Part shown: positions 1-8,186 of the stretch, piece after piece
How positions within the stretch are numbered: position 1 is the first letter of the stretch
Layout: every line of letters begins with the position of its first letter
Assembly (NCBI GenBank): GCA_018821715.1
Contig: JAHJLN010000232.1
Coordinates: forward strand, 1 to 35,131
Length of the DNA: 35,131 bases
Source: Pseudomonadota bacterium
GTDB taxonomy: Bacteria > Desulfobacterota > Desulfobacteria > Desulfobacterales > Desulfobacteraceae
Reading direction: 5' to 3'
The notes under the pieces: model-generated
Seen by the model: only the letters and a program-made list of their open reading frames with translations
What the model was told of the DNA's origin: nothing
Database searches by the model: none
Translations under genes and position numbers: made by a program

Positions 1-1
1 C

Positions 2-955
2 GCAATTGAAAAAAGAGGTTACACAGCCCGCCCCATACCCGGAGGAGACAGGGTATCCATTGGAATTCTGCACAACAAGGGTTCGGTGGATGCTGCTCAC
101 TTTTTGGGACTTGACGGTGTAAAGGAGGTTATTCCGGTGACAAAACCGTATAAACTTGTCAGCCGGGAGTTTCAGCAGGAAAATACCCACGTTAAGGTTG
201 GGGATGCTGTTTTCGGCAATGGAAGCTTTCCTGTAATTGCCGGCCCCTGTGCTGTTGAAAGTGAAGAACAGGTAATGTCCATTGCAAACTCTGTTAAAGA
301 TGCCGGTGCCAAACTGTTCAGAGGCGGTGCGTTTAAGCCAAGGACCTCTCCCTATTCTTTTCAGGGGCTTGGAAAAAAAGGCCTCGAGCTTTTGGCAAAA
401 GTCAGGGAAGAAACCGGATTGCCGGTTGTAACCGAAGTTATGGATGTTGAGACTTTTGATCTGGTAGAAGAATATGCTGATGTGGTCCAGATTGGTACTA
501 GAAACATGCAGAACTTCAGCCTGTTAAGACGTGCCGGAAAATCGGAGCGACCTGTCATTCTAAAAAGAGGCATGTCCGCCATGCTTCAGGAATGGCTCAT
601 GGCAGCTGAATATATCATGGAAGAAGGTAATAATAATGTCATCCTTTGTGAAAGAGGGGTAAGAACCTTTGTCCGACACAGCAGAAACACATTGGATCTT
701 TCCGTCGTACCGGCTGTCAAAAAAGAAAGCCACCTTCCCATTATTGTCGATCCCAGCCATGCAGCCGGTGTCAGGGATCAGGTTATAAGCCTTGCCTATG
801 CTTCAGCTGCTTTGGGTGCCGATGGCATCATGATTGAAGTTCACAACAATCCTGAAGAAGCCATGAGTGACGGTGCACAGTCTTTATACCCCGAGCAGTT
901 TTTTAAAGTCATGAAAAAAATGATTGCCATCCATGATATTGTTGGAAAAAAATAA
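2..955 (+). CDS. aroF: 3-deoxy-7-phosphoheptulonate (DAHP) synthase, type I beta, 5'-truncated by the window edge
   Basis: This enzyme condenses phosphoenolpyruvate with erythrose 4-phosphate, the first step of the shikimate pathway, in the cytoplasm. The frame is open from base 2, so the gene runs off the left edge. A GTG at 86 could be taken for a start, but the residues before it (AIEKRGYTARPIPGGDRVSI...) continue the small N-terminal ferredoxin-like regulatory domain seen in Thermotoga-type DAHP synthases, so 86 is internal. The barrel carries the family motifs IAGPCAVES, RGGAFKPRTSPYSFQG, VILKRGM, ILCERGVRTF, NTLDLS and IVDPSHAAG. Its TAA overlaps the aroB ATG (TAATG), which implies translational coupling. 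Only roughly the first 20 residues are probably missing. The family is certain; feedback specificity cannot be read from the sequence. Confidence 0.96.
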   Translation, partial: AIEKRGYTARPIPGGDRVSIGILHNKGSVDAAHFLGLDGVKEVIPVTKPYKLVSREFQQENTHVKVGDAVFGNGSFPVIAGPCAVESEEQVMSIANSVKDAGAKLFRGGAFKPRTSPYSFQGLGKKGLELLAKVREETGLPVVTEVMDVETFDLVEEYADVVQIGTRNMQNFSLLRRAGKSERPVILKRGMSAMLQEWLMAAEYIMEEGNNNVILCERGVRTFVRHSRNTLDLSVVPAVKKESHLPIIVDPSHAAGVRDQVISLAYASAALGADGIMIEVHNNPEEAMSDGAQSLYPEQFFKVMKKMIAIHDIVGKK

Positions 956-1986
956 TGAAAACCTTTCACGTTAAAGGCCAGTTAAGGCTTTCCTCCATCC
1001 ATGTGGGTGAAAGCCTCAGAAATCTGGACAAGTATCTGCCATCCACTCAAGTTGTTATTGTCACGGATGAGAATATAAAAAAATATTATAAGAAAGATTT
1101 CCCGGATGTTCCGGTTATCACCATTGGAACCGGGGAAGGCATAAAGACGCTTTCAACCGTCGAAGCCATATTAAAAGAGCTTATCAATTATTCCTGCGAC
1201 CGCACTAGCTTTATTGTGGGAATCGGCGGCGGTATTGTCTGTGATATTACAGGATTTGCAGCGTCTATTTTTTTAAGAGGCATCAACTTCGGATTTGTAT
1301 CCACCTCTCTTCTGTCCCAGGTTGACGCCAGTGTGGGGGGGAAAAATGGAGTAAATCTGGAGTCCTATAAAAACATGGTGGGGGTTTTTAACCAGCCTGA
1401 ATTTGTTATCTGTGACATTGACCTGTTAAACACCCTGCCGAAAAAAGAAATTTCAAACGGGCTTGCAGAGATTGTAAAACATGCACTGATTTCAGATGAA
1501 AGCATGTTTGATTTTATTGAAAATAATAAGCAAAAAGCCCTTGATCTGGATTATGATACTATTTTTAAGCTTGTCTCGGATTCCGTAAACATCAAATCGC
1601 AAGTGGTTCAGCAGGATGAAAAAGAAGCAGGGGAAAGAAGAAAACTTAATTTTGGGCACACTATTGGTCATGCCATTGAAAAAATTGAAAAAGCAGGTCA
1701 TGGCCGTGCGGTTTCCATGGGAATGGTAGCGGCTGCCAGATTTTCGCAGGCAAGACATCTGATAAACCAGGAAGCGGTTTCAAGAATCTGTATGCTCCTG
1801 GAGGATCTTAATCTGCCAACCACCCTTGATTACCCTGCAAAGGATATTATCAGCGCTGCTGGAAAAGATAAAAAAAAGCAGGGCAGTGATCTGTTTTATG
1901 TTTTCCTTGAACAGATCGGAAAAGCAAAGGTTGAAAAAATCGGGTTTGATGAACTCAATAGGTTCATAGCCTCAGTTTTTAATTAA
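955..1986 (+). CDS. aroB: 3-dehydroquinate synthase
   Basis: AroB converts DAHP to 3-dehydroquinate with NAD as cofactor, the second step of the shikimate pathway, so it directly follows the DAHP synthase in both pathway and operon. At 343 residues it has normal family length. Visible motifs are the NAD-binding glycine stretch GIGGGIVCDITGFAAS, the active-site block QVDASVGGKNGVN, the metal-ligand region NGLAEIVKHALI, and the metal-binding LNFGHTIGHAIE. The ATG overlaps the stop of the upstream gene by one base, so ribosomes probably reinitiate here. A strong hairpin terminator follows, marking this as the last gene of the aromatic operon. Confidence 0.97.
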   Translation: MKTFHVKGQLRLSSIHVGESLRNLDKYLPSTQVVIVTDENIKKYYKKDFPDVPVITIGTGEGIKTLSTVEAILKELINYSCDRTSFIVGIGGGIVCDITGFAASIFLRGINFGFVSTSLLSQVDASVGGKNGVNLESYKNMVGVFNQPEFVICDIDLLNTLPKKEISNGLAEIVKHALISDESMFDFIENNKQKALDLDYDTIFKLVSDSVNIKSQVVQQDEKEAGERRKLNFGHTIGHAIEKIEKAGHGRAVSMGMVAAARFSQARHLINQEAVSRICMLLEDLNLPTTLDYPAKDIISAAGKDKKKQGSDLFYVFLEQIGKAKVEKIGFDELNRFIASVFN

Positions 1987-1994
1987 TAATTTGG

Positions 1995-2046
1995 AATAGC
2001 TGGTATTGATGAATGAAAAACGATTGATACCAGCTATTTGTTTTTT
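1995..2046 (+). terminator. Rho-independent terminator after aroB
   Basis: The arms AATAGCTGGTAT (1995-2006) and ATACCAGCTATT (2027-2038) form a perfect 12-bp stem with a 20-nt loop, followed by a T-rich tail (2039-2046). It separates the aromatic operon from the GntR regulator. Confidence 0.85.
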
Positions 2047-2079
2047 AAGGTGAGAAATCATTTTCATGAAAAAAAAGGG

Positions 2080-2117
2080 TTGACAAATATAAATTTATGT
2101 AATTATGTATACATTAA
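2080..2117 (+). promoter_or_regulatory. Promoter and operator of the GntR regulator
   Basis: A consensus -35 TTGACA lies at 2080-2085. The -10 region (TATGTA at 2104-2109, 18-nt spacer) is embedded in the palindrome ATGTATACAT (2105-2114). The extended 15-mer TTATGTATACATTAA (2103-2117) recurs exactly at 2837-2851 in front of the neighbouring enzyme operon. An operator that covers the -10 of the regulator's own promoter fits autorepression. The palindrome and repeat are seen directly; binding by the adjacent GntR protein is inferred. Confidence 0.75.
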
Positions 2118-2136
2118 TGTTTTTTAGGAGAGATTG

Positions 2137-2796
2137 GTGGCAAAAAAAAACTTGGAAGAATTTGCGTACAAGTCAATTATCAGTTTGATTCTTGAAAATC
2201 ATTTCAAGCCGGGTGATTTTCTTCTGGAAACAGAACTTGCAGACTCCCTCGAACTGAGTAGGACACCGGTCAGGCATGCCTTGGGTCAGCTGGTCGCCGA
2301 AGGATTTTTGGACAAGAAGAAAAAGAAAGGCTGCTTTATCCCATCCTCCAGTCCCCAGGATGCCAGACATGTCTTTTATGCCAGAGAACATATAGAAGGC
2401 CTGACGGCTGCTTCGGCGGCACGATATGCCACAGACAAAGATATCGAATATCTCTATGACCTGATCGAAAAAGAAAAAAATGTGAAAAATCCCGGGACAC
2501 GGGAAGGGAAAATGACCTATCTTACAATCAATGAGAATTTTCATATCGGTATTGCCAGATTCAGTCGCAATAAATACCTGGAGCAGTACTGCCGGCATAG
2601 TTTCTGGCGGTCACATACCTATATCTTCTTTTTTGACAGTGACTATATGGGGCTGACGTCCGGCGGCCAGAGGATTGGACCCAGGCAGCATATAGAAATA
2701 ACAAAGGCCATTGAAAATCGAAACGAAGAAAAGGCTGGAAACCTGATGAGACAGCATGTTCGAACCACATTTGAAAAGCTGTTTGTAAGGATTTAG
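2137..2796 (+). CDS. GntR-family transcriptional regulator (FadR/FCD type)
   Basis: A probable local repressor or activator of the following amino-acid operon. The N-terminal winged helix-turn-helix (about residues 5-70) has the recognition region ELADSLELSRTPVRHALGQL. The C-terminal part is an all-helical FCD ligand-binding domain with the NENFHIGIA, QHIEITKAI and MRQHV motifs; the conserved histidines are those that bind a metal in many FCD proteins. A TTG at 2134 is possible, but AGGAG at 2126-2130 is better spaced for the GTG at 2137 (6 nt), giving 219 residues. The gene sits between two copies of a 15-nt palindrome, so autoregulation plus control of the downstream transport and catabolic genes is likely. 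The ligand is unknown; the imported amino acid or a product of it would be the obvious candidate. Confidence 0.9.
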   Translation: MAKKNLEEFAYKSIISLILENHFKPGDFLLETELADSLELSRTPVRHALGQLVAEGFLDKKKKKGCFIPSSSPQDARHVFYAREHIEGLTAASAARYATDKDIEYLYDLIEKEKNVKNPGTREGKMTYLTINENFHIGIARFSRNKYLEQYCRHSFWRSHTYIFFFDSDYMGLTSGGQRIGPRQHIEITKAIENRNEEKAGNLMRQHVRTTFEKLFVRI

Positions 2797-2836
2797 ACCG
2801 GAAGTGGTCGGGTATGATAGGGGAAATTACGTTTAG

Positions 2837-2851
2837 TTATGTATACATTAA
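2837..2851 (+). promoter_or_regulatory. Second copy of the palindromic GntR operator
   Basis: TTATGTATACATTAA here is identical to 2103-2117 and contains the perfect 10-bp palindrome ATGTATACAT. It lies 33-47 nt upstream of the saccharopine-dehydrogenase-like ATG. No convincing -35/-10 pair was identified; a TACTAT at 2856-2861 could be a weak -10. Confidence 0.7.
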
Positions 2852-2883
2852 AGAATACTATATAAAAATTTAACGAGGTGAAA

Positions 2884-4059
2884 ATGAAAATTCTTGTACT
2901 CGGCGGGTGCGGTATCCAGGGAAGAACGGTGCTGCATGACCTGGCATCTGATAAAGCGGTTGCTGAGATTCTCTGTGCGGATATCCGGTTTGATGACCTG
3001 TCAAAAATTAAAGATTTTACAGATATGAGCAAAATTCAAACCATTGTCATGGATGCTCAGGATAAGGAAGCGCTTATCCATCATTATCAAAAAGTGGACG
3101 TGGTCATTGATCTTCTACCAAGGGACTTCAAGCAGTTTGTCAACCAGGCAGCTTTAGAAGCAAAGGTCAGCGTGGTAAATACCAATTACGACTATACCGC
3201 AGGAAAACTTGACCAGCAGGCAAAAGCGGCCGGGATTGCCGTTATGCCCGAATGCGGTCTGGATCCGGGAATAGATCTTATCCTTTACGGCCACGCAAAG
3301 AAAAAGTTTGATGAGCTTCAGGTGATTCAGTCCTATTGCGGCGGGTTTCCGGAAAAGAAGGCCTGTACAAATCCATTGAATTACAAACTGTCATGGATAT
3401 GGAAAGGGGTATTAAGTTCAACTTTAAGGGAAAGCAGGATTATCAAGGATAAAAAGATCATTGAAATTCCAGCCATGAACCAGCATGATGACACCTTTGT
3501 TCACACCATTGATTTCCCCGGACTTGGCGAACTGGAAGCGATTCCCAATGGAGATTCCGTTTATTTCACAAACTTGATGGGATTGTCGGACACCATCGTA
3601 CAAACCGGTCGGTATGCCCTGCGGTGGCCGGGTTGGAGTGCTTTCTGGCGCCCGATGAAACAACTGGGGTTTTTAAGCGATGATCCTGTAGCAGGGCTCG
3701 CCTGTGCCGTTACGCCAATGGAGTTCCTTGACAAATTTTTAGGACCGCAGTTGGCCTATAAGGATGATGAAAAAGACCTGACGGCCATGATCAATATATT
3801 TGAGGGTATCAAGGATAAAAAGAAGATAAGATTCACCAGCACTATGCTCATTGAAAGAGATCTTGATACAGGGATCATGGCCATGAGCAAAGGCGTGGGA
3901 TATACCGCCGCCATTGTGGCCAGGATGATTGCAAGAGGTGACATCACAGAAAAAGGCGTGTTGTCGCCCCTCAAGCATATTCCTGCTGAAAAATTCATGA
4001 ATGAGCTCAAGAAAAGAGGCATACAGATCAAAGAGGAAACCATAGTTCTGGAAGAATAA
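2884..4059 (+). CDS. Saccharopine dehydrogenase / lysine 6-dehydrogenase family oxidoreductase
   Basis: A soluble NAD(P)-dependent dehydrogenase of the family that acts on C-N bonds of amino acids (saccharopine reductase or dehydrogenase, lysine 6-dehydrogenase). The N-terminal Rossmann fold begins with VLGGCGIQGRTVLHDL (glycines at about residues 7-13), and NTNYDYTAG and PECGLDPGIDLILYG match the switch between nucleotide and substrate domains. The C-terminal half is the saccharopine-dehydrogenase C domain. I start it at ATG 2884, because GAGG (2875-2878) is spaced correctly for it, rather than GTG 2878; this gives 391 residues. It is the first gene of the ABC-transporter operon, so the substrate is probably the imported amino acid or a derivative with a secondary amine. 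The true substrate cannot be read from the sequence; a lysine-pathway role is not supported by any neighbour. Confidence 0.85.
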   Translation: MKILVLGGCGIQGRTVLHDLASDKAVAEILCADIRFDDLSKIKDFTDMSKIQTIVMDAQDKEALIHHYQKVDVVIDLLPRDFKQFVNQAALEAKVSVVNTNYDYTAGKLDQQAKAAGIAVMPECGLDPGIDLILYGHAKKKFDELQVIQSYCGGFPEKKACTNPLNYKLSWIWKGVLSSTLRESRIIKDKKIIEIPAMNQHDDTFVHTIDFPGLGELEAIPNGDSVYFTNLMGLSDTIVQTGRYALRWPGWSAFWRPMKQLGFLSDDPVAGLACAVTPMEFLDKFLGPQLAYKDDEKDLTAMINIFEGIKDKKKIRFTSTMLIERDLDTGIMAMSKGVGYTAAIVARMIARGDITEKGVLSPLKHIPAEKFMNELKKRGIQIKEETIVLEE

Positions 4060-4109
4060 TAAAGACGGGTAACATTGGTATTAAACAAATCTTTAAAAAG
4101 GAGAAAAAA

Positions 4110-4913
4110 ATGAAACAAAAAAAACTCGTGTTAATGGTTTTTGCCCTGTTATGGACGGTTTTTTTTACGGGAACCTGTTTTGCCGGAACCTTGAGTGAGA
4201 TTGTGAAGCGCGGAGAACTCAGGGTGGCAGTTCAGTCAGGAGCTGCACCCTATGCCTTTTTTGATAAGAATGGAGAACAGGCAGGCTCCATGATCGATTT
4301 TACTAAAGGAATGGCAGATGCAATGGGGGTAAAACTCAAAGTCCTGGATTATGACTGGGATGGCCTTATCCCCGCTCTTTTGTCCGGAAAAGCAGATATT
4401 CTGGCAGCTGACATGACCCCTACCCTGAAACGGGCCTTGAAAATTTCCTTTACAGATCCCTGGATTTACGTACAGCCCTGTGTTTTTACCAAAACAGATG
4501 CCAGCTATCAAAGCCTTGAAGATATAAACAAACCAGAGGTAACCGTTGGGGTCCTCCTGGGTTCCACAGGTGAAACCATTGCCAAACAATATCTGCCCAA
4601 TGCAAAGATCAAATCCTATAAAGGCGGTGGCAGAATGATTGTTCAGGCCCTGATTGCCGGTCATGTGGATGCGGGTGTCAATGATGACCTTGCGGTCCTT
4701 ACCGTGCTTCCGGATTTCCCGCCCAATTCCATCCGCCTTTTGGATAAACGTCTGGGTCAGGGCAAAGATCCTCTTGCCTTTGCCGTCCGTCATGATTCTG
4801 TAAATCTGTGGCAGTGGATCAATCTCTATTTTGAAACCATCCGGTCCAATGGATCATATGATAAAAATATTTCTTACTGGTTAGAAGGCACAGAATGGAA
4901 AAAAGATCACTAA
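4110..4913 (+). CDS. Polar amino acid ABC transporter, periplasmic substrate-binding protein
   Basis: A family 3 solute-binding protein (SBP_bac_3) that captures an amino acid in the periplasm and delivers it to the two permeases encoded next. A Sec signal peptide ends near TCFA/GTL (residues 1-26). The mature protein has the usual opening LSEIVKRGELRVAVQSGAAPYAF, and MTPTLKRALKISFTDPW holds the Thr/Arg pair that binds the ligand alpha-carboxylate in this family. It is 267 residues, a normal length, with AAGGAG just before the ATG. It is the second gene of the operon, 50 nt after the dehydrogenase. Homologs bind glutamate, aspartate, glutamine, cystine, arginine and others; the PLP lyase at the operon end suggests a small acidic or sulfur-bearing amino acid, but this is inference. 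Confidence 0.93.
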   Translation: MKQKKLVLMVFALLWTVFFTGTCFAGTLSEIVKRGELRVAVQSGAAPYAFFDKNGEQAGSMIDFTKGMADAMGVKLKVLDYDWDGLIPALLSGKADILAADMTPTLKRALKISFTDPWIYVQPCVFTKTDASYQSLEDINKPEVTVGVLLGSTGETIAKQYLPNAKIKSYKGGGRMIVQALIAGHVDAGVNDDLAVLTVLPDFPPNSIRLLDKRLGQGKDPLAFAVRHDSVNLWQWINLYFETIRSNGSYDKNISYWLEGTEWKKDH

Positions 4914-4950
4914 TCCATTGATTGCAATCAATATATGAGTTAAATCAACC

Positions 4951-4989
4951 AAGGGGTGTGTGTTCCCATTGTAAGGGTGACACCCCCTT
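4951..4989 (+). other. Intercistronic stem-loop between binding protein and permease
   Basis: AAGGGGTGT (4951-4959) can pair with ACACCCCCTT (4980-4989) with one bulged C. The inner GGGTG-A-CACCC (4975-4985) offers a competing hairpin. There is no T-run, so it is not a normal terminator. Such hairpins often protect the 3' end of the upstream message and lower permease expression relative to the binding protein; that role is inferred. Confidence 0.45.
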
Positions 4990-4996
4990 TAACACA

Positions 4997-5677
4997 ATGG
5001 ATGGTACTATGCTGACCGATTTTAATTTCCGAGTCATACTGGAGTACCTGCCCCTGTTTTTAGAAGGGCTGAGATCCACGTTTTTAATTTCCATTTTATC
5101 AATTTCCCTTGCCATTGCAGCCGGAATCATTGCCTGTGCCTGCCGTATTTCAGGTATCCGGCTTATCAAGTATCCTGCCACTGCCTATATTGAGATCATC
5201 CGGTCCACACCGCTTCTGGTTCAGATCTATTTTCTGTATTTTGGGCTTCCCACGCTAGGGTTGAAAATTCCTGAGATCCAGACCGGAATCCTTGCATTGA
5301 TGCTAAATTCCGGCGCATATATTGCCGAGATTATACGGGCCGGGATAACTTCCGTGGATAAAGGCCAGATTGAGGCAGGGGTTTCCTCGGGCTTGAATTA
5401 TTTTCAGAGAATGCAGTTTATCATCCTTCCCCAGGCCCTGGGAGTGACGGTCCCCCCGCTGCTGGGGCAGGCCATTGTTCTGGTCAAGGATTCGGCGCTT
5501 TTGTCGTTGATATCTGTCATGGAATTAACCCGGTGCGGTCAGACCATGACATCGGAACGGTTCATGCCTGCGGAAGCCTTTTTTACCGTAGCCTTCTTTT
5601 ATATGTGCATTTATTTTATGCTCAAAGCTTTGGCAGACTGGTCTCAGCGAAAACTGATCTTCAGGGAGACGTATTGA
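4997..5677 (+). CDS. Polar amino acid ABC transporter permease 1
   Basis: A His/Glu/Gln/Arg-type inner-membrane permease with about five hydrophobic segments. The cytoplasmic coupling loop (EAA motif) is visible as EAGVSSGLNYFQRMQFIILP, followed by PPLLGQAIVLVKDSALLSLI, typical of the family. The frame is open back to a TTG at 4922, but that region holds the intercistronic hairpin and reads as non-membrane sequence. ATG 4997 (226 residues) or ATG 5009 is more plausible; neither has a strong ribosome-binding site. Two dissimilar permeases follow each other, so the channel is probably a heterodimer. Confidence 0.9.
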   Translation: MDGTMLTDFNFRVILEYLPLFLEGLRSTFLISILSISLAIAAGIIACACRISGIRLIKYPATAYIEIIRSTPLLVQIYFLYFGLPTLGLKIPEIQTGILALMLNSGAYIAEIIRAGITSVDKGQIEAGVSSGLNYFQRMQFIILPQALGVTVPPLLGQAIVLVKDSALLSLISVMELTRCGQTMTSERFMPAEAFFTVAFFYMCIYFMLKALADWSQRKLIFRETY

Positions 5678-5678
5678 T

Positions 5679-6332
5679 ATGATAGCCTTTTATTTTGGCC
5701 GGCTTATGGAAATCTTCCCCTTTTTCCTCAAGGGGCTGTGGATGACGAGCAAGATCGCCTTTATCAGTCTTGTGACCTGTACCCTGATCGGGTTTGTCTT
5801 AGGGATTTTACGGTCAGGCAACATAATGGTTTTGAAACGCCTTATCGGGGTTTATGTCTCCTTTGTGCGGGGAACCCCTTTTGTCGTTCAGGTGTTCATC
5901 ATCTTTTTTATCCTGCCCGAATGGGGGGTGCAGTTGGAAGCCTTTCCAGCTGCGCTCCTGGCCATGGCCATCATGGGTTCGGCATTTATCTGTGAAATTG
6001 TTGCCGGTGGAATTAATTCCATTCCCAAGGGTCAGTGGGAGGCAGCATCTTCATCCGGGCTGACCCTGGTTCAACAGCTCCGCCTGGTGATTGTGCCGCA
6101 GGCCATGAAGGTGATTCTGCCGCCCCTGGTAGGGCAGTATGTTCTGTTGATCAAAGACACTTCCGTGGTATCGGTGATCGGAGTCATGGAATTGACAAGG
6201 GTGGGATGGGTAACCGTGGTCAGGATTCCCGAAGGGTTGATGGTCTTTTCGCTGGTCGGGGTCCTTTATTTTATGATTTCATATCCCCTGATCCTGGTTT
6301 CCAATTACCTGGAGCAAAAAATGGCGGTTTAA
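5679..6332 (+). CDS. Polar amino acid ABC transporter permease 2
   Basis: The second membrane subunit, 217 residues. The ATG lies 1 nt after the stop of permease 1, with AGGGAG at 5663-5668 as its ribosome-binding site, so expression is coupled. The EAA loop reads EAASSSGLTLVQQLRLVIVP, followed by LPPLVGQYVLLIKDTSVVSVIG. It has the same topology as the upstream permease but clearly different sequence, which supports a heterodimer. Specificity cannot be assigned. Confidence 0.93.
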   Translation: MIAFYFGRLMEIFPFFLKGLWMTSKIAFISLVTCTLIGFVLGILRSGNIMVLKRLIGVYVSFVRGTPFVVQVFIIFFILPEWGVQLEAFPAALLAMAIMGSAFICEIVAGGINSIPKGQWEAASSSGLTLVQQLRLVIVPQAMKVILPPLVGQYVLLIKDTSVVSVIGVMELTRVGWVTVVRIPEGLMVFSLVGVLYFMISYPLILVSNYLEQKMAV

Positions 6333-6356
6333 TTTTAGGAAGGATCCAAGGAAAAA

Positions 6357-7085
6357 ATGATAGAATTTAGAAATGTGAACAAGTGGTTCGGTAAACTCCA
6401 TGTCCTGAATCAGATCAACTTGGAAATACCAAAGGGTGAGGTACTGGTAATCTGCGGCCCCAGCGGCTCGGGCAAATCCACTCTTATCCGCTGCATCAAT
6501 CGACTTGAAAAGATCCAGAAAGGCGAAATAATTGTCAACAACACCCTGGTGCACGATAACGCCACGAATCTCACAAAACTCAGGGGCAAGATCGGTTTTG
6601 TGTTCCAGCAGTTCCATCTGTATCCCCACATGACGGTGTTGCAGAACATAATGCTGGCACCAGTGAACGTAAAAAAAATTGCCAAAACAGAAGCAGAAAC
6701 AATTGCCGTTGAAAAGCTCAAGCAGGTGGGGCTTTCTGAAAAATCCGGTGCGTATCCGGCTCAACTCTCCGGCGGTCAGCAGCAGCGGGTGGCTATTGCA
6801 AGAGGACTTGCCATGTCTCCTGAAATTATGCTTTTTGATGAGCCCACCTCTGCGTTGGATCCGGAGATGATCGGTGAAGTTCTGGATGTAATGGTCAATT
6901 TGGTATCCGAGGGGATGACCATGTGCGTGGTGACCCATGAAATGGGATTTGCCAAAAAAGTGGCAGACCGGGTATTGTTCATGGATAATGGAAAAATTAT
7001 TGAAACCGGCACACCGGATGATTTTTTTGACAACCCCAAAACAGACCGGGCTGCTGATTTTATCAGCAAAATTTTGACCCATTAA
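6357..7085 (+). CDS. Polar amino acid ABC transporter ATPase (GlnQ/HisP type)
   Basis: The cytoplasmic ATPase that powers uptake through the two preceding permeases. It has a complete nucleotide-binding domain: Walker [10 protein letters not shown] (residues 34-42), Q-loop region [14 protein letters not shown], signature LSGGQQQR (137-144), Walker [13 protein letters not shown] (157-168) and H-loop VVTHEMGFA. At 242 residues it is a standard GlnQ-like single-domain ATPase. Spacing to the permease is 24 nt, with an AAGGA ribosome-binding site. The transporter is therefore complete: binding protein, two permeases and ATPase. Confidence 0.95.
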   Translation: MIEFRNVNKWFGKLHVLNQINLEIPKGEVLVICGPSGSGKSTLIRCINRLEKIQKGEIIVNNTLVHDNATNLTKLRGKIGFVFQQFHLYPHMTVLQNIMLAPVNVKKIAKTEAETIAVEKLKQVGLSEKSGAYPAQLSGGQQQRVAIARGLAMSPEIMLFDEPTSALDPEMIGEVLDVMVNLVSEGMTMCVVTHEMGFAKKVADRVLFMDNGKIIETGTPDDFFDNPKTDRAADFISKILTH

Positions 7086-7102
7086 AAGATAGGAGGTTTT
7101 TC

Positions 7103-8102
7103 ATGAAATTAGACAGCCTGCCCAGGGTTCATCTGGCAGAATTTCCAACACCTGTCCATTATCTTGAGACACTGACAAAGGCATATAAAGGGCCTGCCAT
7201 TTATATGAAAAGAGATGATCTCACTTCTCTGGGCATGGGGGGCAATAAAACCCGGAAACTGGAGTTCCTTATCGGCGAAGCGCTGAAAACAAGGCGCCGA
7301 CACACTGGCTACGACCGGTGGAATCCAGTCCAATCACTGCAGGTTGACGGCAGCCGCTGCAAGAAAAGCAGGTTTTGACTGCCACCTGGTGCTGAACGGA
7401 ACCCCTCCCAAGATACCTAACGGTAATCTGCTGCTGGACATAATTTTGGGGGCCAAGGTTCATTACTGCGACAGAAAAGATAGAGACAAAAGGCTTTTCC
7501 AGGTGTCGGACCAATTGTCTGAAGCTGGGAAAAACCCCTATGTAATTCCGGTGGGTGGTTCAAACAGCATTGGATCTGTGGGCTATGTCAATGCAATGCT
7601 GGAACTTAACAGCCAGTTGGATGATATGGGTGTCACATTGGATGCCATCATCTTTGCAACCAGCTCCGGGGGTACCCAGGCAGGATTGACCCTTGGGGCT
7701 AAAATTACAGGGTTCAAGGGTGATGTTCTAGGCATAAGCATTGACCAGACCAAGATTGGATCCAACCCTTTTCCCCCTGTTCTGACCCAGATAGCCAATG
7801 CCACTGCAGAAAGAATCGGGTCTGACATCCGGATAACAGAATCAGACTGTTCCCTTAATTGTGACTATCTGGGGGCAGGATATGCCGTGCCCGGGGAATT
7901 GGAATTCAATGCCATCAAAGATCTCTGCCTGTATGAAGGAATCCTGTTAGGGCCAGTGTACACTGCCCGGGCCATGGGCGGATTTCTGGATTTGATTAAA
8001 AAAGGCTGTTTTACAAAACACCACACCGTACTGTTCTGGCATACCGGCGGCACCCCTGAATTGTTTGCCTGGGCAGACCAGTTAAGGGAGGTATTTAAAT
8101 AA
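7103..8102 (+). pseudogene. Frameshifted PLP-dependent D-cysteine desulfhydrase / ACC deaminase family gene
   Basis: The last gene of the ABC operon, with a strong AGGAGG (7091-7096) before ATG 7103. The first frame encodes the PLP-lysine motif GGNKTRKLEFLIGEALK. It then leaves the family sequence at the AAAA run 7286-7289 and stops at 7378. From the same point the frame shifted by one base continues the family exactly: QGADTLATTGGIQSNHCRL, then AAAARKAGFDCHLVL, VIPVGGSNSIGSVGY, TSSGGTQAG and WHTGGTPELFAW, to a stop at 8102. Removing one A from 7286-7289 restores a single frame of about 332 residues, normal for the family. The intact enzyme would deaminate or beta-eliminate a small amino acid (D-cysteine, cysteate, ACC or similar). 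This is either a recent inactivation or a sequencing error; all other motifs are preserved. Confidence 0.88.
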
Positions 8103-8186
8103 TATTCTTTAATCGGAACTACCTGTTGTTACCTTTTTCATCTTATCATATGAGAAAGTATTACAGCACTCAGTCTGGTTTTTGAT

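Noticed and set aside
86..88. GTG as the start of the DAHP synthase
   Set aside because: The frame continues upstream with recognisable regulatory-domain sequence; the gene is cut by the window edge.
4922..4996. N-terminal extension of permease 1 from a TTG
   Set aside because: The 25 extra residues cover the intercistronic hairpin, have no ribosome site and are not part of a typical permease.
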